Part shown: one piece after another, positions 38,424 through 45,753 of the stretch
Numbering within the stretch: the stretch's first letter is position 1
Layout: every line of letters starts with the position of its first letter
Assembly (NCBI GenBank): GCA_022565615.1
Contig: JAIUMM010000010.1
Location: 1 to 48,014, forward strand
DNA: 48,014 nt
Reading direction: 5' to 3'
Origin: Nanobdellota archaeon
GTDB lineage: Archaea > Nanobdellota > Nanobdellia > Woesearchaeales > UBA583
Position numbers and translations under genes: made by a program
Notes under the pieces: model-generated
Database searches by the model: none
What the model saw: only the letters and a program-made list of their open reading frames with translations
Told to the model about the DNA's origin: nothing

Positions 38424-39125
38424 TTAATCTACCCTCCTTTTTGAATCAACTACAAAACAATATTCTTTTGCTGTTAAGTGAGTCTCATTAGCAATTTCTA
38501 ATTCAACTAAATCAGGAGCAACACCATTATAGTGTGTAAATGATTTAGCAACTCCAAATTGTCCTTTATATTTACCATCCATAACATATACTTGAGCTTT
38601 TTGAGCTAATGGTAATGTTGAACTGATTTTTTTAGTTTTTGTATCTACTATAATTGTTGAATCTGTATCAATTTTTTTAGCTTCTTTTGAATCAACTAAT
38701 ACATTAAATCCATTTAATGTATTTATTTGAACTTGTCCACCTTTAATTAATGTTTTACCAGTAACTTTAGTATATACATTTGAATCTTGAACTTCAATTA
38801 CTTTAATTCTTCCTTTTGTATCAAATACAAATGAATATTTTTTACCTAATTTAGTAATTTCAACTACATCTAATAAACCAATTGGTGATTTAATATCTTG
38901 AGCAATTTTCCCATTAATTAAAACGTATTCTTTATGAACTACATATTTAGCTTCTTTTGTTGTATATACAACTTTTAATACATCTCTTAAAAATACTGAA
39001 ACTGGTACAACATATTTTCTTTTCATAGAACCCGGCTTAGGTCTAGTTACAAATGTTTCAGTTTTTCTAAAAGTTGGCCAAGCAGTAGGCATTGAGTGTC
39101 TTTTTAAGTGTCTTCTATTTGCCAT
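38424..39125 (-). CDS. rps4e: 30S ribosomal protein eS4
   Basis: The protein has 233 residues, the normal size. It opens with RRHLKRHSMPTAWPTFRKTE, then an S4-like domain (VPVSVFLRDVLKVVYTTKEAKYV), the central S4e domain and a C-terminal KOW-like segment (VYVMDGKYKGQFGVAKS). It is specific to archaea and eukaryotes and occurs in the spc cluster between uL24 and uL5, as here. An AGGAGG lies upstream of the ATG. It is two bases from uL24. Confidence 0.97.
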   Translation of the reverse strand: MANRRHLKRHSMPTAWPTFRKTETFVTRPKPGSMKRKYVVPVSVFLRDVLKVVYTTKEAKYVVHKEYVLINGKIAQDIKSPIGLLDVVEITKLGKKYSFVFDTKGRIKVIEVQDSNVYTKVTGKTLIKGGQVQINTLNGFNVLVDSKEAKKIDTDSTIIVDTKTKKISSTLPLAQKAQVYVMDGKYKGQFGVAKSFTHYNGVAPDLVELEIANETHLTAKEYCFVVDSKRRVD

Positions 39126-39127
39126 TT

Positions 39128-39556
39128 TTATTTATTAGCCTCCTTTAATTTCATTGAATTTTGCTTTTGTGAAGCTCTTTTTTCAATTTTTGCTTTTCTT
39201 AACTCATCACTTAAATCAAGTTTAGTAATCATTACATTTGAAGGATTAATTGGATACATTACTTTTGAACCATCTCTTTTCATAAGTTCAGCTCCTTCAA
39301 TTTTAACTTTTGCTTTTGCTAAATTAACATTTGCAACTTTTCCACTGTGTCCTTTAAATTGACCTGTTGTAATAGTTACAGTATCTCCTGATCTTAGAGG
39401 AATATTTCTAATTCCATGAGTTTTTCTCAAATCAGCACTCAAAGGAGCACTCATAAACTTATGTCTAATATGATTTGGAGCATTATGTCTATACTTTCTT
39501 TGTTTTCGAGTTTGAATTGAACTCTTCCAATGTGTTGAAAATTTACCTATTGCCAT
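39128..39556 (-). CDS. rplX: 50S ribosomal protein uL24
   Basis: The protein has 142 residues. Archaeal features are SIQTRKQRKYRHNAPNHIRH, MSAPLSADLRKTHGIRNIPL and the KOW motif RSGDTVTITTGQFKGHSGKV at about residues 56-75, followed by a charged C-terminal tail (ELRKAKIEKRASQKQNSMKL). It initiates large-subunit assembly. It is two bases from uL14. Confidence 0.97.
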   Translation of the reverse strand: MAIGKFSTHWKSSIQTRKQRKYRHNAPNHIRHKFMSAPLSADLRKTHGIRNIPLRSGDTVTITTGQFKGHSGKVANVNLAKAKVKIEGAELMKRDGSKVMYPINPSNVMITKLDLSDELRKAKIEKRASQKQNSMKLKEANK

Positions 39557-39558
39557 TT

Positions 39559-39960
39559 TTATGCTATCACACTCGCAATTCTTGCAACTTGAGGGAACCT
39601 CTCAGCTACTTCTTTTCCAACTACTCCTTTTACAACTGTTCCTTTCGGAGCTCCTTTTTCATCTTTTAAAATTACAGCAGCATTACTTTCAAAACTTACA
39701 ACCATACCATCTAATCTTCTGTATTGTTGTTTTTGTCTTACAATTACTGCTTTTACAACTGTGTGCTTAATATCAGGCCTTCCTTTAGTCACGTGAGCTG
39801 AAACCATGTCTCCTACTCCTGCACATTCAAGCATTCTTTTTACAGTTTTATACCCTTTAACTCCAATTACTCTTAATTCTTTAGCACCTGAATTATCAAT
39901 AACAGGTACTCTTGCACCAATTGGAATTCCTCTTGAACCATTTCTTTTAATTGCTTTCAT
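39559..39960 (-). CDS. rplN: 50S ribosomal protein uL14
   Basis: At 133 residues it is the typical archaeal length. It begins with PIGARVPVIDNSGAKELRVI and has the conserved GVGDMVSAHVTKGRPDIKHTV, VKAVIVRQKQQYRR, NAAVILKDEKGAPKGTVV and KGVVGKEVAERFPQVARIAS stretches. Its ATG overlaps the end of uS17 by 14 bases (39947-39960), and an AAGGAGGAAG precedes it within uS17. Confidence 0.98.
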   Translation of the reverse strand: MKAIKRNGSRGIPIGARVPVIDNSGAKELRVIGVKGYKTVKRMLECAGVGDMVSAHVTKGRPDIKHTVVKAVIVRQKQQYRRLDGMVVSFESNAAVILKDEKGAPKGTVVKGVVGKEVAERFPQVARIASVIA

Positions 39961-40306
39961 TTTCAGCTTCCTCCTTTGTTAATACTTTAAGAACTGCAAA
40001 ATGCTTTGTCTTTGAAAGTGGTCTTGTTTCTCCAATTAAAACTAAATCTCCTTTTTTAGCATTAATTTCAACTGGATTGTGTGCAGCAACTCTAGTTTTA
40101 GTTTTCAAATATCTTCTAAATTTTTGAGATTGAATAATATTTTCCCACTCAACTTTTACTGTTTTCTGCATTGAATCTGAAACCACTGTTCCTACAAAAG
40201 TTTTTCCTCTAACTGATACATCTCCTGAAAAAGGTGATTTTTTATCAACTTCAGTAGTATTGTTTTGAGGAAATTCTTCAATATTGTAACCTATAGATTT
40301 TTTCAT
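39947..40306 (-). CDS. rpsQ: 30S ribosomal protein uS17, first gene of the operon
   Basis: The protein has 119 residues. The OB-fold core is SVRGKTFVGTVVSDSMQKTV, KVEWENI, KFRRYLKTKTRVAAHNPVEI and KKGDLVLIGETRPLSKTKHF, with an N-terminal extension of about 25 residues as in archaea. It binds 16S rRNA. No uL29 or RNase P component precedes it; a 296-base gap does, so transcription of the cluster probably starts here. The ATG has no clear Shine-Dalgarno. Confidence 0.96.
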   Translation of the reverse strand: MKKSIGYNIEEFPQNNTTEVDKKSPFSGDVSVRGKTFVGTVVSDSMQKTVKVEWENIIQSQKFRRYLKTKTRVAAHNPVEINAKKGDLVLIGETRPLSKTKHFAVLKVLTKEEAENESN

Positions 40307-40602
40307 TTTTTAATAATATTTGAATAATAGTGAATTTCTTGATAATTAATTTAAATAATTTTTAGTTATTTATTCTAATTATTGTTTAAATTTGCAAATT
40401 TATGCTTTTGTACTTACAACACTAATGTATTGCAGTATACATTACATGATTTGAAAAAATTACCGCTTGAAAACAATTCCAAACGCTTGTAACATTTCTG
40501 TATAATATGTTGTAATGTACTTAGAAAAAACAGTGTTGAGTTTATAAATATGATGGAAATTAGTAAGATTTATTAATACTTAATACTTAAAAATAAGTTA
40601 CA
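40307..40602. other. divergent intergenic region with inverted repeats, no gene recognised
   Basis: This gap separates uS17 (minus) from the small Cys protein (plus). It contains a perfect stem AATGTAT-TGCAGT-ATACATT (40424-40443), an imperfect long-range inverted pair GTACTTACAACAC (40410-40422) and TGTTGTAATGTAC (40508-40520), and CGCTTG repeated 20 bases apart (40464 and 40484). It could be promoter/operator DNA or a small structured RNA. I cannot match it to a known RNA family. Confidence 0.4.
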
Positions 40603-40824
40603 ATGAATATTCAAAAACCAATTAGAACATTAGATGAGATTTGTGAAGGAACACATTCATATGGTGTTGAACACGAACCAACTATGTATTGTAATCTTGG
40701 AAAAGGTGGAAGAAAAATTGAGTGTACCTATGCACAATTCATAGGAGAAGAAGTACCAATATGTAAATATTTTGAAATGAATACAGATCCTTCAATTAAG
40801 AAACTTATTAGTAAATATGAATAA
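40603..40824 (+). CDS. small four-cysteine protein of unknown function
   Basis: The protein has 73 residues. It has Cys at 14, 30, 41 and 54 (ICEG, YCNLG, ECTYA, ICKYF) and one His-rich turn (THSYGVEHE), so a small metal-binding or disulfide-held fold is possible. There is no signal peptide. It reads divergently from the ribosomal operon and ends two bases from the convergent AbrB-like gene. TTTATTAATACT about 25-30 bases before the ATG could be the TATA box. I do not recognise a family. Confidence 0.6.
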   Translation: MNIQKPIRTLDEICEGTHSYGVEHEPTMYCNLGKGGRKIECTYAQFIGEEVPICKYFEMNTDPSIKKLISKYE

Positions 40825-40826
40825 AA

Positions 40827-41315
40827 TTAGATATAGTAATCTAATGATGGTTGTCGTAGAGGGAAATTATCAAATTGCTCATGTGGAACTATAAAAAATA
40901 AATTTTCACCCCTATACAAATGAATTGTAAGCGTAGTTTTAAGTATCTGTTTTGTAGCATCTAAGGGTACTGAAACTCTTCCTTTACTATCAATTGAATA
41001 AAATTGTAGACCTTGTGGAATATGTTTTTTTTGATTTTTCCAATATTTTTCACTAACTCCCATGATTATTGGAGATTGAGGTATTTTATCTTTAAATAAA
41101 AAATAAGCAATGTCAAGGTCTTTATTTATCTTATAAAAATCAGTTCCAAGAGTAGTTCTTCCTTCTTCTAAATTTTTTTCTCCAACATATACTATTTCTT
41201 GAGAATTAGAAATCTCTAATAGTTTTTGTTCTAAACTTTTGATTGGAAAAACAGGATGTTTAGGATAGACATGTAAAGTTGGATGTGAAAATTGTTTGTT
41301 CATTTCAGTATACAT
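40827..41315 (-). CDS. protein with AbrB/MraZ-like segment, function unknown
   Basis: The protein has 162 residues. Near residues 107-127 it reads FYSIDSKGRVSVPLDATKQI, close to the D-x-K-G-R-(V/I)-x-(I/L)-P core of SpoVT-AbrB/MraZ swapped-hairpin domains, which bind DNA and act as regulators. The N-terminal ~100 residues match nothing I know. The first ATG (41315) or the next in-frame ATG four codons on (41303) may be the start. It shares a 47-base divergent promoter region with the HD-domain gene; a TATA-like AAATATATAAAA at 41330-41341 could serve both. A role as transcription factor is inference only. Confidence 0.55.
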   Translation of the reverse strand: MYTEMNKQFSHPTLHVYPKHPVFPIKSLEQKLLEISNSQEIVYVGEKNLEEGRTTLGTDFYKINKDLDIAYFLFKDKIPQSPIIMGVSEKYWKNQKKHIPQGLQFYSIDSKGRVSVPLDATKQILKTTLTIHLYRGENLFFIVPHEQFDNFPLRQPSLDYYI

Positions 41316-41329
41316 AGAGTAGTAAATAA

Positions 41330-41341
41330 AAATATATAAAA
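41330..41341 (+). promoter_or_regulatory. TATA-like box between divergent genes
   Basis: AAATATATAAAA lies 26 bases before the HD-domain gene's ATG at 41363, and its near-symmetric ATATAT core also faces the minus-strand AbrB-like gene. The HD gene has no Shine-Dalgarno, fitting a leaderless mRNA. Confidence 0.45.
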
Positions 41342-41362
41342 CTATCTTTTATTATATTACAT

Positions 41363-42286
41363 ATGATTGAGAAAGTTAAATGGTCTTTTGTAATTAAAGA
41401 TACAAATTTTCATAATTTTTACAATATATTTATTAAATTGGATTCTTTAACTAGATTTAAGTTTCATAAATGTCAAGATACTGTATTACAACACACATTT
41501 AGAATGCTTCATATTCATACAAATTTACTTGCTGGACAATTTAATGATTTAGAGTATTTTGCCATATTATTTCATGATTTTGAAGAAATTTTTACAGGAG
41601 ATATTCCAACTCCTATAAAGTCTCTAGAAAATAAAGAGGACGAGAAGAAATTGTTAATTGAAATATATAAACAAATTCAATCTTTAAATGATTATGAATT
41701 TTTAATTTTGAAGAAAAATCTGAAAAAAGTTTTTCAAATTGGTCAAAAAGAAGAAACTATAAAAAATCATATTAAAGTAATTGATACATTTGATGCTATG
41801 ATGTTCTCTTTTATGCAATTGATAAATAATAGAATTTCATTTTTAGCTCCCTTTTTATTTTATATTAGTCCTCATAAGGAAAAAAGTTTTGTAAATTATT
41901 TGACGAAAATTGAGTTGAAAGATAGCAAATATGCATTTTTTAATTATAAAACATACTTAACAAGAATATATGGAAATAACTATTATCTAAATTTATATAC
42001 TGAAATTATACACATGAGTTTTAGTCAAGAAGATATTAATTTAATTTTAGAATTTGAAAAAAATCAAATATCTAAAAAAATAGAAGAAAGAGACATTACA
42101 TATCAACTTCAATCAATTAAAGAACAACTCAATATTAATGAATTTGATATGAAATTACATAATTTAATTAAGATATTTAGTAAAAATAAACAATATAAGG
42201 AGTGGAATAGAGTATTTAAATATTCTAAATTCAATCCTCAAGAGTTTAAGAACTCATTAATTCATTTAAAAGACAATGAGCTATAA
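41363..42286 (+). CDS. HD-domain phosphohydrolase, YfbR-like
   Basis: The protein has 307 residues. The N-terminal half has a metal-binding HD set: H44 in DTVLQHTFRML, H71-D72 in FAILFHDFEE, the GDIPTPIKS motif (79-87) and a late Asp in VIDTFDAMMF (141/144). QHTF, HDFEE and GDIPTP are characteristic of YfbR-type 5'-deoxynucleotidases, which dephosphorylate deoxynucleoside monophosphates. YfbR itself is about 200 residues; the last ~110 residues here are Lys/Glu/Ile-rich helices I do not recognise. A nucleotide-pool role is likely but the exact substrate is not shown. Confidence 0.75.
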   Translation: MIEKVKWSFVIKDTNFHNFYNIFIKLDSLTRFKFHKCQDTVLQHTFRMLHIHTNLLAGQFNDLEYFAILFHDFEEIFTGDIPTPIKSLENKEDEKKLLIEIYKQIQSLNDYEFLILKKNLKKVFQIGQKEETIKNHIKVIDTFDAMMFSFMQLINNRISFLAPFLFYISPHKEKSFVNYLTKIELKDSKYAFFNYKTYLTRIYGNNYYLNLYTEIIHMSFSQEDINLILEFEKNQISKKIEERDITYQLQSIKEQLNINEFDMKLHNLIKIFSKNKQYKEWNRVFKYSKFNPQEFKNSLIHLKDNEL

Positions 42287-42305
42287 CATAAAAATTAAAT
42301 AAAAA

Positions 42306-42314
42306 TTTTTAAAG
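42306..42314 (+). promoter_or_regulatory. TATA-like box of glutaredoxin gene
   Basis: TTTTTAAAG is centred about 28 bases before the ATG at 42339, and there is no Shine-Dalgarno, so transcription is likely leaderless. Confidence 0.4.
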
Positions 42315-42338
42315 TTGTAATTATTTATTTTATGTACA

Positions 42339-42584
42339 ATGAAAAATATTGAATTATACTATTTATCATATTGTCCTTTTTGCCAAAAATTAAAAGGATT
42401 TTTAGAAGAGAAGAAAGTAAATTTTACACTTGTAGATGTAACTGAAAATTTGAAATTAAAAGAAGAGATTAAGTCAAAGACTGGACATCAAACATTTCCT
42501 CAATTAATTGTTGATAGTGAATTTGTAGGAGATTGTTCATCTGTAATTGAGAATTTTGATACTATCAAAAATGAATATCTTTGA
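42339..42584 (+). CDS. glutaredoxin-like thiol-disulfide oxidoreductase
   Basis: At 81 residues it has the full length of a minimal glutaredoxin. It has strand IELYYLSYCPFCQKLKGFL with the C12-P-F-C15 active site, V33-D-V strand, the cis-Pro motif TFPQLIVDS (52-60), and the GDCSSV turn (64-69) that binds the thiol partner. It is a cytoplasmic redox protein that reduces disulfides. It ends in TGA and converges with the aldo/keto reductase gene. Confidence 0.92.
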   Translation: MKNIELYYLSYCPFCQKLKGFLEEKKVNFTLVDVTENLKLKEEIKSKTGHQTFPQLIVDSEFVGDCSSVIENFDTIKNEYL

Positions 42585-42619
42585 GTACAAAGATACAGAG
42601 AATTAAAGTATTTTAATAA

Positions 42620-43432
42620 TTAATATTCAAAATCAGCAAAATGAGGATTTATAATTCTTTTATTTTCATTTAGTGAATTTATTAATTCATGATCTTCTTT
42701 TGAAAGTTGAAAATTAAATATTGATAAATTTTCTTTTAATCTAGATTTTTGAGATGTTTTTGGAAGTACAACAATGTTTTTTTCAACAAGCCACCTTAAT
42801 AAAATTTGAGAAGGTGATTTATCATATTTTTGAGCTAATTTTAAAATTCTTTCATCTTCTAAAAACTCTCCTCTTGCAAGTGGAGAATATGCTTCAACCA
42901 CAATATTATGTTCTTTGCAAAATTCTAAAAGTTCATACTGCTGAAGTTTATAATGAAATTCAATTTGATTTACACTAATTGGAATATTTGAAACTTTAAG
43001 AGTTTCTTGGATATGTTTTATTGTAAAATTTGATACTCCTACTGATTTTATTTTCCCTACTTTAACTAAATATTCAAGGGCTTGAAATGTATCTTTTATA
43101 TCATATTTTCTATTTGGCCAATGAATTAAACATAAATCTAAATATTCAATTTTTAATTCATCTAATATTTGATCTACTTGTGTAAGTACTCCTTGATATG
43201 ATAAATCATCTCTCCATACTTTTGAGGTAATAAATAATGTTTCTCTTGGTACTTTCTCAATTGCTTTTGCAATATCTTTATGATTTGAATACCTCTGGGC
43301 AGTATCTATGTGAGTATATCCTATTTTTATGGCATCCAAAACTATTTGTGTACAATGAGAGTCTAATACTTGCCATGTTCCAAATCCAACTTGTGGAATT
43401 GTATGTCCTGATTGTAATGTTATATGATTCAT
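42620..43432 (-). CDS. aldo/keto reductase
   Basis: The protein has 270 residues from the chosen ATG. The start shows TLQSGHTIPQVGFGTWQV; the catalytic tetrad is D43 and Y48 (HIDTAQRYSN), K71 (TSKVW) and H104 (CLIHWP). The NADPH-binding end has SVGVSNF, VNQIEFHY, AYSPLARG and VLPKTSQKSRLKENL. It is a cytoplasmic TIM-barrel enzyme reducing aldehydes or ketones; substrate unknown. The frame extends upstream to 43501, but that would overlap the neighbouring membrane-protein gene. A GGAGG sits 8-13 bases before the ATG at 43432, and the family begins here, so I prefer it. Confidence 0.92.
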   Translation of the reverse strand: MNHITLQSGHTIPQVGFGTWQVLDSHCTQIVLDAIKIGYTHIDTAQRYSNHKDIAKAIEKVPRETLFITSKVWRDDLSYQGVLTQVDQILDELKIEYLDLCLIHWPNRKYDIKDTFQALEYLVKVGKIKSVGVSNFTIKHIQETLKVSNIPISVNQIEFHYKLQQYELLEFCKEHNIVVEAYSPLARGEFLEDERILKLAQKYDKSPSQILLRWLVEKNIVVLPKTSQKSRLKENLSIFNFQLSKEDHELINSLNENKRIINPHFADFEY

Positions 43433-43445
43433 AAGTCCTTCCTCC
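43433..43445 (-). promoter_or_regulatory. ribosome binding site deciding the aldo/keto reductase start
   Basis: GGAGGAAGGACTT immediately precedes the ATG at 43430-43432. It lies between this ATG and an in-frame upstream ATG at 43445-43447, which lacks such a site. Confidence 0.65.
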
Positions 43446-43463
43446 ATGAGTATTTGTGTTATA

Positions 43464-43820
43464 TTACATGAATAATAATGATGTAAATAATACTGCACCA
43501 ACTCCTACTCCTATTATTGAGAGAATAATGAGCAAAATTGTTACAAAAACTAATTGTAATACCCAAGCTAGAAGTGCTTTGTACCATTTAAGTCTAAACA
43601 TTTCTCTATACATCCAAATAAGTACAATAAATGCTATAATTCCCCCAAATGGAAGAAGAAGAGCAATTAGAACAATAATTATTGAAGAGATAAACATTAC
43701 TAGAATAGTTTTAATTAAATGTGTCTTTCCACCCAAGAGTTTAACTGCAATATGAAGAGGAAGAGCAGAAATAATTAATGTAATTAGTATTACAAATATT
43801 GATACGATAAATGCTTCCAT
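43464..43820 (-). CDS. small integral membrane protein of unknown function
   Basis: The protein has 118 residues with about four hydrophobic helices: 3-22, 37-56, 58-71 and 86-115. Short polar loops contain the charged segments KLLGGKTHLIK and MYREMFRLKWYK. No family is recognised; small four-helix membrane proteins like this are common near archaeal tRNA genes only by chance. A TTTATATA box about 23 bases before the ATG suggests a leaderless mRNA. It lies upstream of the aldo/keto reductase on the same strand and may be transcribed with it. Confidence 0.7.
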   Translation of the reverse strand: MEAFIVSIFVILITLIISALPLHIAVKLLGGKTHLIKTILVMFISSIIIVLIALLLPFGGIIAFIVLIWMYREMFRLKWYKALLAWVLQLVFVTILLIILSIIGVGVGAVLFTSLLFM

Positions 43821-43862
43821 ATCTGGTTAAAGAAGTTAAACTATATAAATGTATCAGTTATA

Positions 43863-43871
43863 TTTTTATAT
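43863..43871 (+). promoter_or_regulatory. TATA-like box of tRNA-Thr
   Basis: TTTTTATAT lies about 26 bases before the first base of the tRNA, at the normal archaeal distance. Confidence 0.5.
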
Positions 43872-43894
43872 GAATTTGTAATTTTAATACATAT

Positions 43895-43966
43895 GCAGCA
43901 TTAGCTCAGCGGTAGAGCGCTACCTTGGTAAGGTAGAGGCCCCGGGTTCAATTCCCGGATGTTGCT
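43895..43966 (+). tRNA. tRNA-Thr (anticodon GGT)
   Basis: A complete 72-base cloverleaf. The acceptor stem is GCAGCAT/ATGTTGC with one G-T pair and discriminator T. The D stem is GCTC/GAGC, the anticodon stem CTACC/GGTAG with loop TTGGTAA (anticodon GGT), and the T arm CCGGG-TTCAATT-CCCGG. It has no intron and no encoded CCA. It is far more GC-rich than its surroundings. Confidence 0.96.
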
Positions 43967-43979
43967 TTACATACAAAAT

Positions 43980-43989
43980 ATTTATATAC
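43980..43989 (+). promoter_or_regulatory. TATA-like box of DUF924 gene
   Basis: TTTATATA lies about 25 bases before the ATG at 44010 and just after the tRNA. There is no Shine-Dalgarno, so the mRNA is probably leaderless and starts at this ATG. Confidence 0.5.
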
Positions 43990-44009
43990 TTCTCCTCCTT
44001 GAAATTCTT

Positions 44010-44567
44010 ATGACTAATTATAATAAAATCCTCCATTTCTGGTTTGAAGAATTAACACCTTCTAATTGGTTTACTAAAAATTCAAAGATAGATGCTAAAA
44101 TAAAAGAAGAATTTGAAGAAGAATTAAACAACTTTAATTTAAAAAGTATTGATACCATTTCAAATAAAGATGAAATTCTAGGAGCAATTATACTTCTAGA
44201 CCAATTCCCTAGAAATATTTACAGAGATACTAAAAAAGCATTTGAATTTGATACATATGCATTAAAACTTACTAAAAAAGCAATAGAACTGAGGATTCAT
44301 AATAAATTTACTGGACCAAAAAGGTCTTTTTTATATATGCCTTTGATGCACTCAGAAGATATTAAAGACCAAGAAGAGTGTGTTAAACTATTTAGTGAAT
44401 CTACACTAGAAGATATTAATCTCTACATCCACAATCTCAAATTTGCTATATTACATTACGAAATAATTAAAAAATTTGGAAGGTATCCACATAGAAATAA
44501 CATTCTTAAAAGAAAATCAACTAAAGAAGAATTAGAATTTTTAAAACAACCTAACTCTTCATTTTAA
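44010..44567 (+). CDS. DUF924 family protein
   Basis: The protein has 185 residues. Family signatures are ILHFWFEELTPSNWFTK at the start, IILLDQFPRNIYRDTKKAF, the DxxxQEECVKLF segment, and IIKKFGRYPHRNNILKRKST near the end. DUF924 proteins are all-helical (TPR-like) cytoplasmic proteins of unknown function, widespread in bacteria and some archaea. The frame continues upstream into the tRNA, but the family begins at this ATG and a TATA box precedes it. Its rarity in reduced archaea could suggest transfer, but base composition matches the neighbours. Confidence 0.88.
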   Translation: MTNYNKILHFWFEELTPSNWFTKNSKIDAKIKEEFEEELNNFNLKSIDTISNKDEILGAIILLDQFPRNIYRDTKKAFEFDTYALKLTKKAIELRIHNKFTGPKRSFLYMPLMHSEDIKDQEECVKLFSESTLEDINLYIHNLKFAILHYEIIKKFGRYPHRNNILKRKSTKEELEFLKQPNSSF

Positions 44568-44573
44568 AGTGAT

Positions 44574-45143
44574 TTATAATATCTTTCCTCTCAAAGGTAA
44601 TATCTCCCCTTCTTCAATTTCACAATTCTTAATTCTTACAGGTTCTAATCCTTCTTCAAATGTATCACAATAATCATCTCTATATATATCAACCATTACA
44701 TCAGGTCGAAGTAAATGTGAAACTCCTCTTAAATCATCATAAAACTCTTCATCAGTTAAATGTTTTGAATACGACTGAGAAGATACTGTTAAAAATTTCC
44801 CATTGTGTAACATAACTGAACCCGTACAATTAAAAATAGTACTATAATCATAAGTATCATCATCAAATATATCATTTGAAATCTTAGGAATTGTTATACA
44901 CTCAAAAATCAAACATCTATGCTCTAAATCCTTTTTACTAGTATTAATAATTGGAGTTCTAGAAATATAATAACTTCTACTCAATAAATTATCTCCTTGT
45001 AAAAATATTGAATAATCTTTAAAAAATTCTCTAACTTGAGATGGAACTCTCCTCCCTCTTGAAATTTGATTTAAAAATAAATTATAATCTTCATCCCTTG
45101 GAAGTTTAATTTTTTGAACATAACTTGAAAATAGAATTGTCAT
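44574..45143 (-). CDS. hypothetical protein
   Basis: The protein has 189 residues from the ATG at 45141-45143; the preceding in-frame codon is TTG and adds nothing. It is acidic overall (SNDIFDDDTYDYS, DEEFYDDLRG, DIYRDDYCDTFEEG) with alternating strands and no membrane segment. Four Cys are spread without an obvious metal motif. A TTTTTTATATATT box about 20-25 bases upstream suggests a leaderless transcript. I recognise no family. It ends facing the DUF924 gene, six bases away. Confidence 0.65.
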   Translation of the reverse strand: MTILFSSYVQKIKLPRDEDYNLFLNQISRGRRVPSQVREFFKDYSIFLQGDNLLSRSYYISRTPIINTSKKDLEHRCLIFECITIPKISNDIFDDDTYDYSTIFNCTGSVMLHNGKFLTVSSQSYSKHLTDEEFYDDLRGVSHLLRPDVMVDIYRDDYCDTFEEGLEPVRIKNCEIEEGEILPLRGKIL

Positions 45144-45201
45144 CAATATAGAATATATAAAAAATAATCATTTAAATAATTTTCTTAAAAAAATAGATTC
45201 T

Positions 45202-45684
45202 TTAATTAGAATCTAAATTTAATACAATCATTAAATTTGAACATTGAGGGTCACAATTTGGACCATTTGGTCTAAAAAATGATTCTTGAATCTCTCTTAC
45301 TTCAAACCCAAATACTTCATTAGCATCTAAATTTGTAATTCTAATTCTTTGCATAAGTAACAAAGAATCTTTAGAAACAGGGAGTGGATTTTCAAACTCT
45401 GAAAAATTTATTCTACTTCCCTCTAACCCTTCTACATCAAATCCAATACTTGAACCATCTTCAAATTCAACTAAAATTTGACTAAACTCTAAACTTTGAG
45501 CCACTTCTTGAGGAATTTGAAATGATACACTCTCACTACATCCAATTAATGTACAAACTTGTTGACCACTATCATTATCATCTAACCCTGAACTTGAAAG
45601 AGCTGAGATTAATAAAAGAACAAGTGCAATTGAGAGTAAAATAATTCCTGCTGATATTAATACAATTTTAATAAGTTTTCTCAT
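45202..45684 (-). CDS. membrane-anchored extracellular protein of unknown function
   Basis: The protein has 160 residues. MRKLIKIVLISAGIILLSIA begins a single N-terminal membrane helix (about 6-29), followed by a Ser/Asp-rich linker and a beta-rich domain with two Cys pairs, CTLIGC (about 43-48) and CDPQC near the C terminus, which could form disulfides outside the cell. The composition (Asn, Ser, short beta strands) resembles modules of the giant surface protein, but I see no direct repeat match. A TTTAAAAAG box about 26 bases before the ATG fits leaderless expression. Confidence 0.7.
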   Translation of the reverse strand: MRKLIKIVLISAGIILLSIALVLLLISALSSSGLDDNDSGQQVCTLIGCSESVSFQIPQEVAQSLEFSQILVEFEDGSSIGFDVEGLEGSRINFSEFENPLPVSKDSLLLMQRIRITNLDANEVFGFEVREIQESFFRPNGPNCDPQCSNLMIVLNLDSN

Positions 45685-45753
45685 ATCAAATTGTATAGTG
45701 TAAATTGTCTTTTTAAATTTTTTTATTTTAATTAATTATTATTCAAGTAGACA

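Noticed and set aside
43433-43501. Longer aldo/keto reductase with 23 extra N-terminal residues
   Set aside because: It would overlap the membrane-protein gene. The extra residues are not family-like and the GGAGG site points to the ATG at 43432.
43456-43755. 99-codon plus-strand frame
   Set aside because: It is antisense to the small membrane protein, whose hydrophobic helices and TATA-like box are more convincing.
43959-44009. Longer DUF924 protein starting inside the tRNA
   Set aside because: The start would lie in the tRNA acceptor stem. The family N terminus and the TATA box both fit the ATG at 44010.
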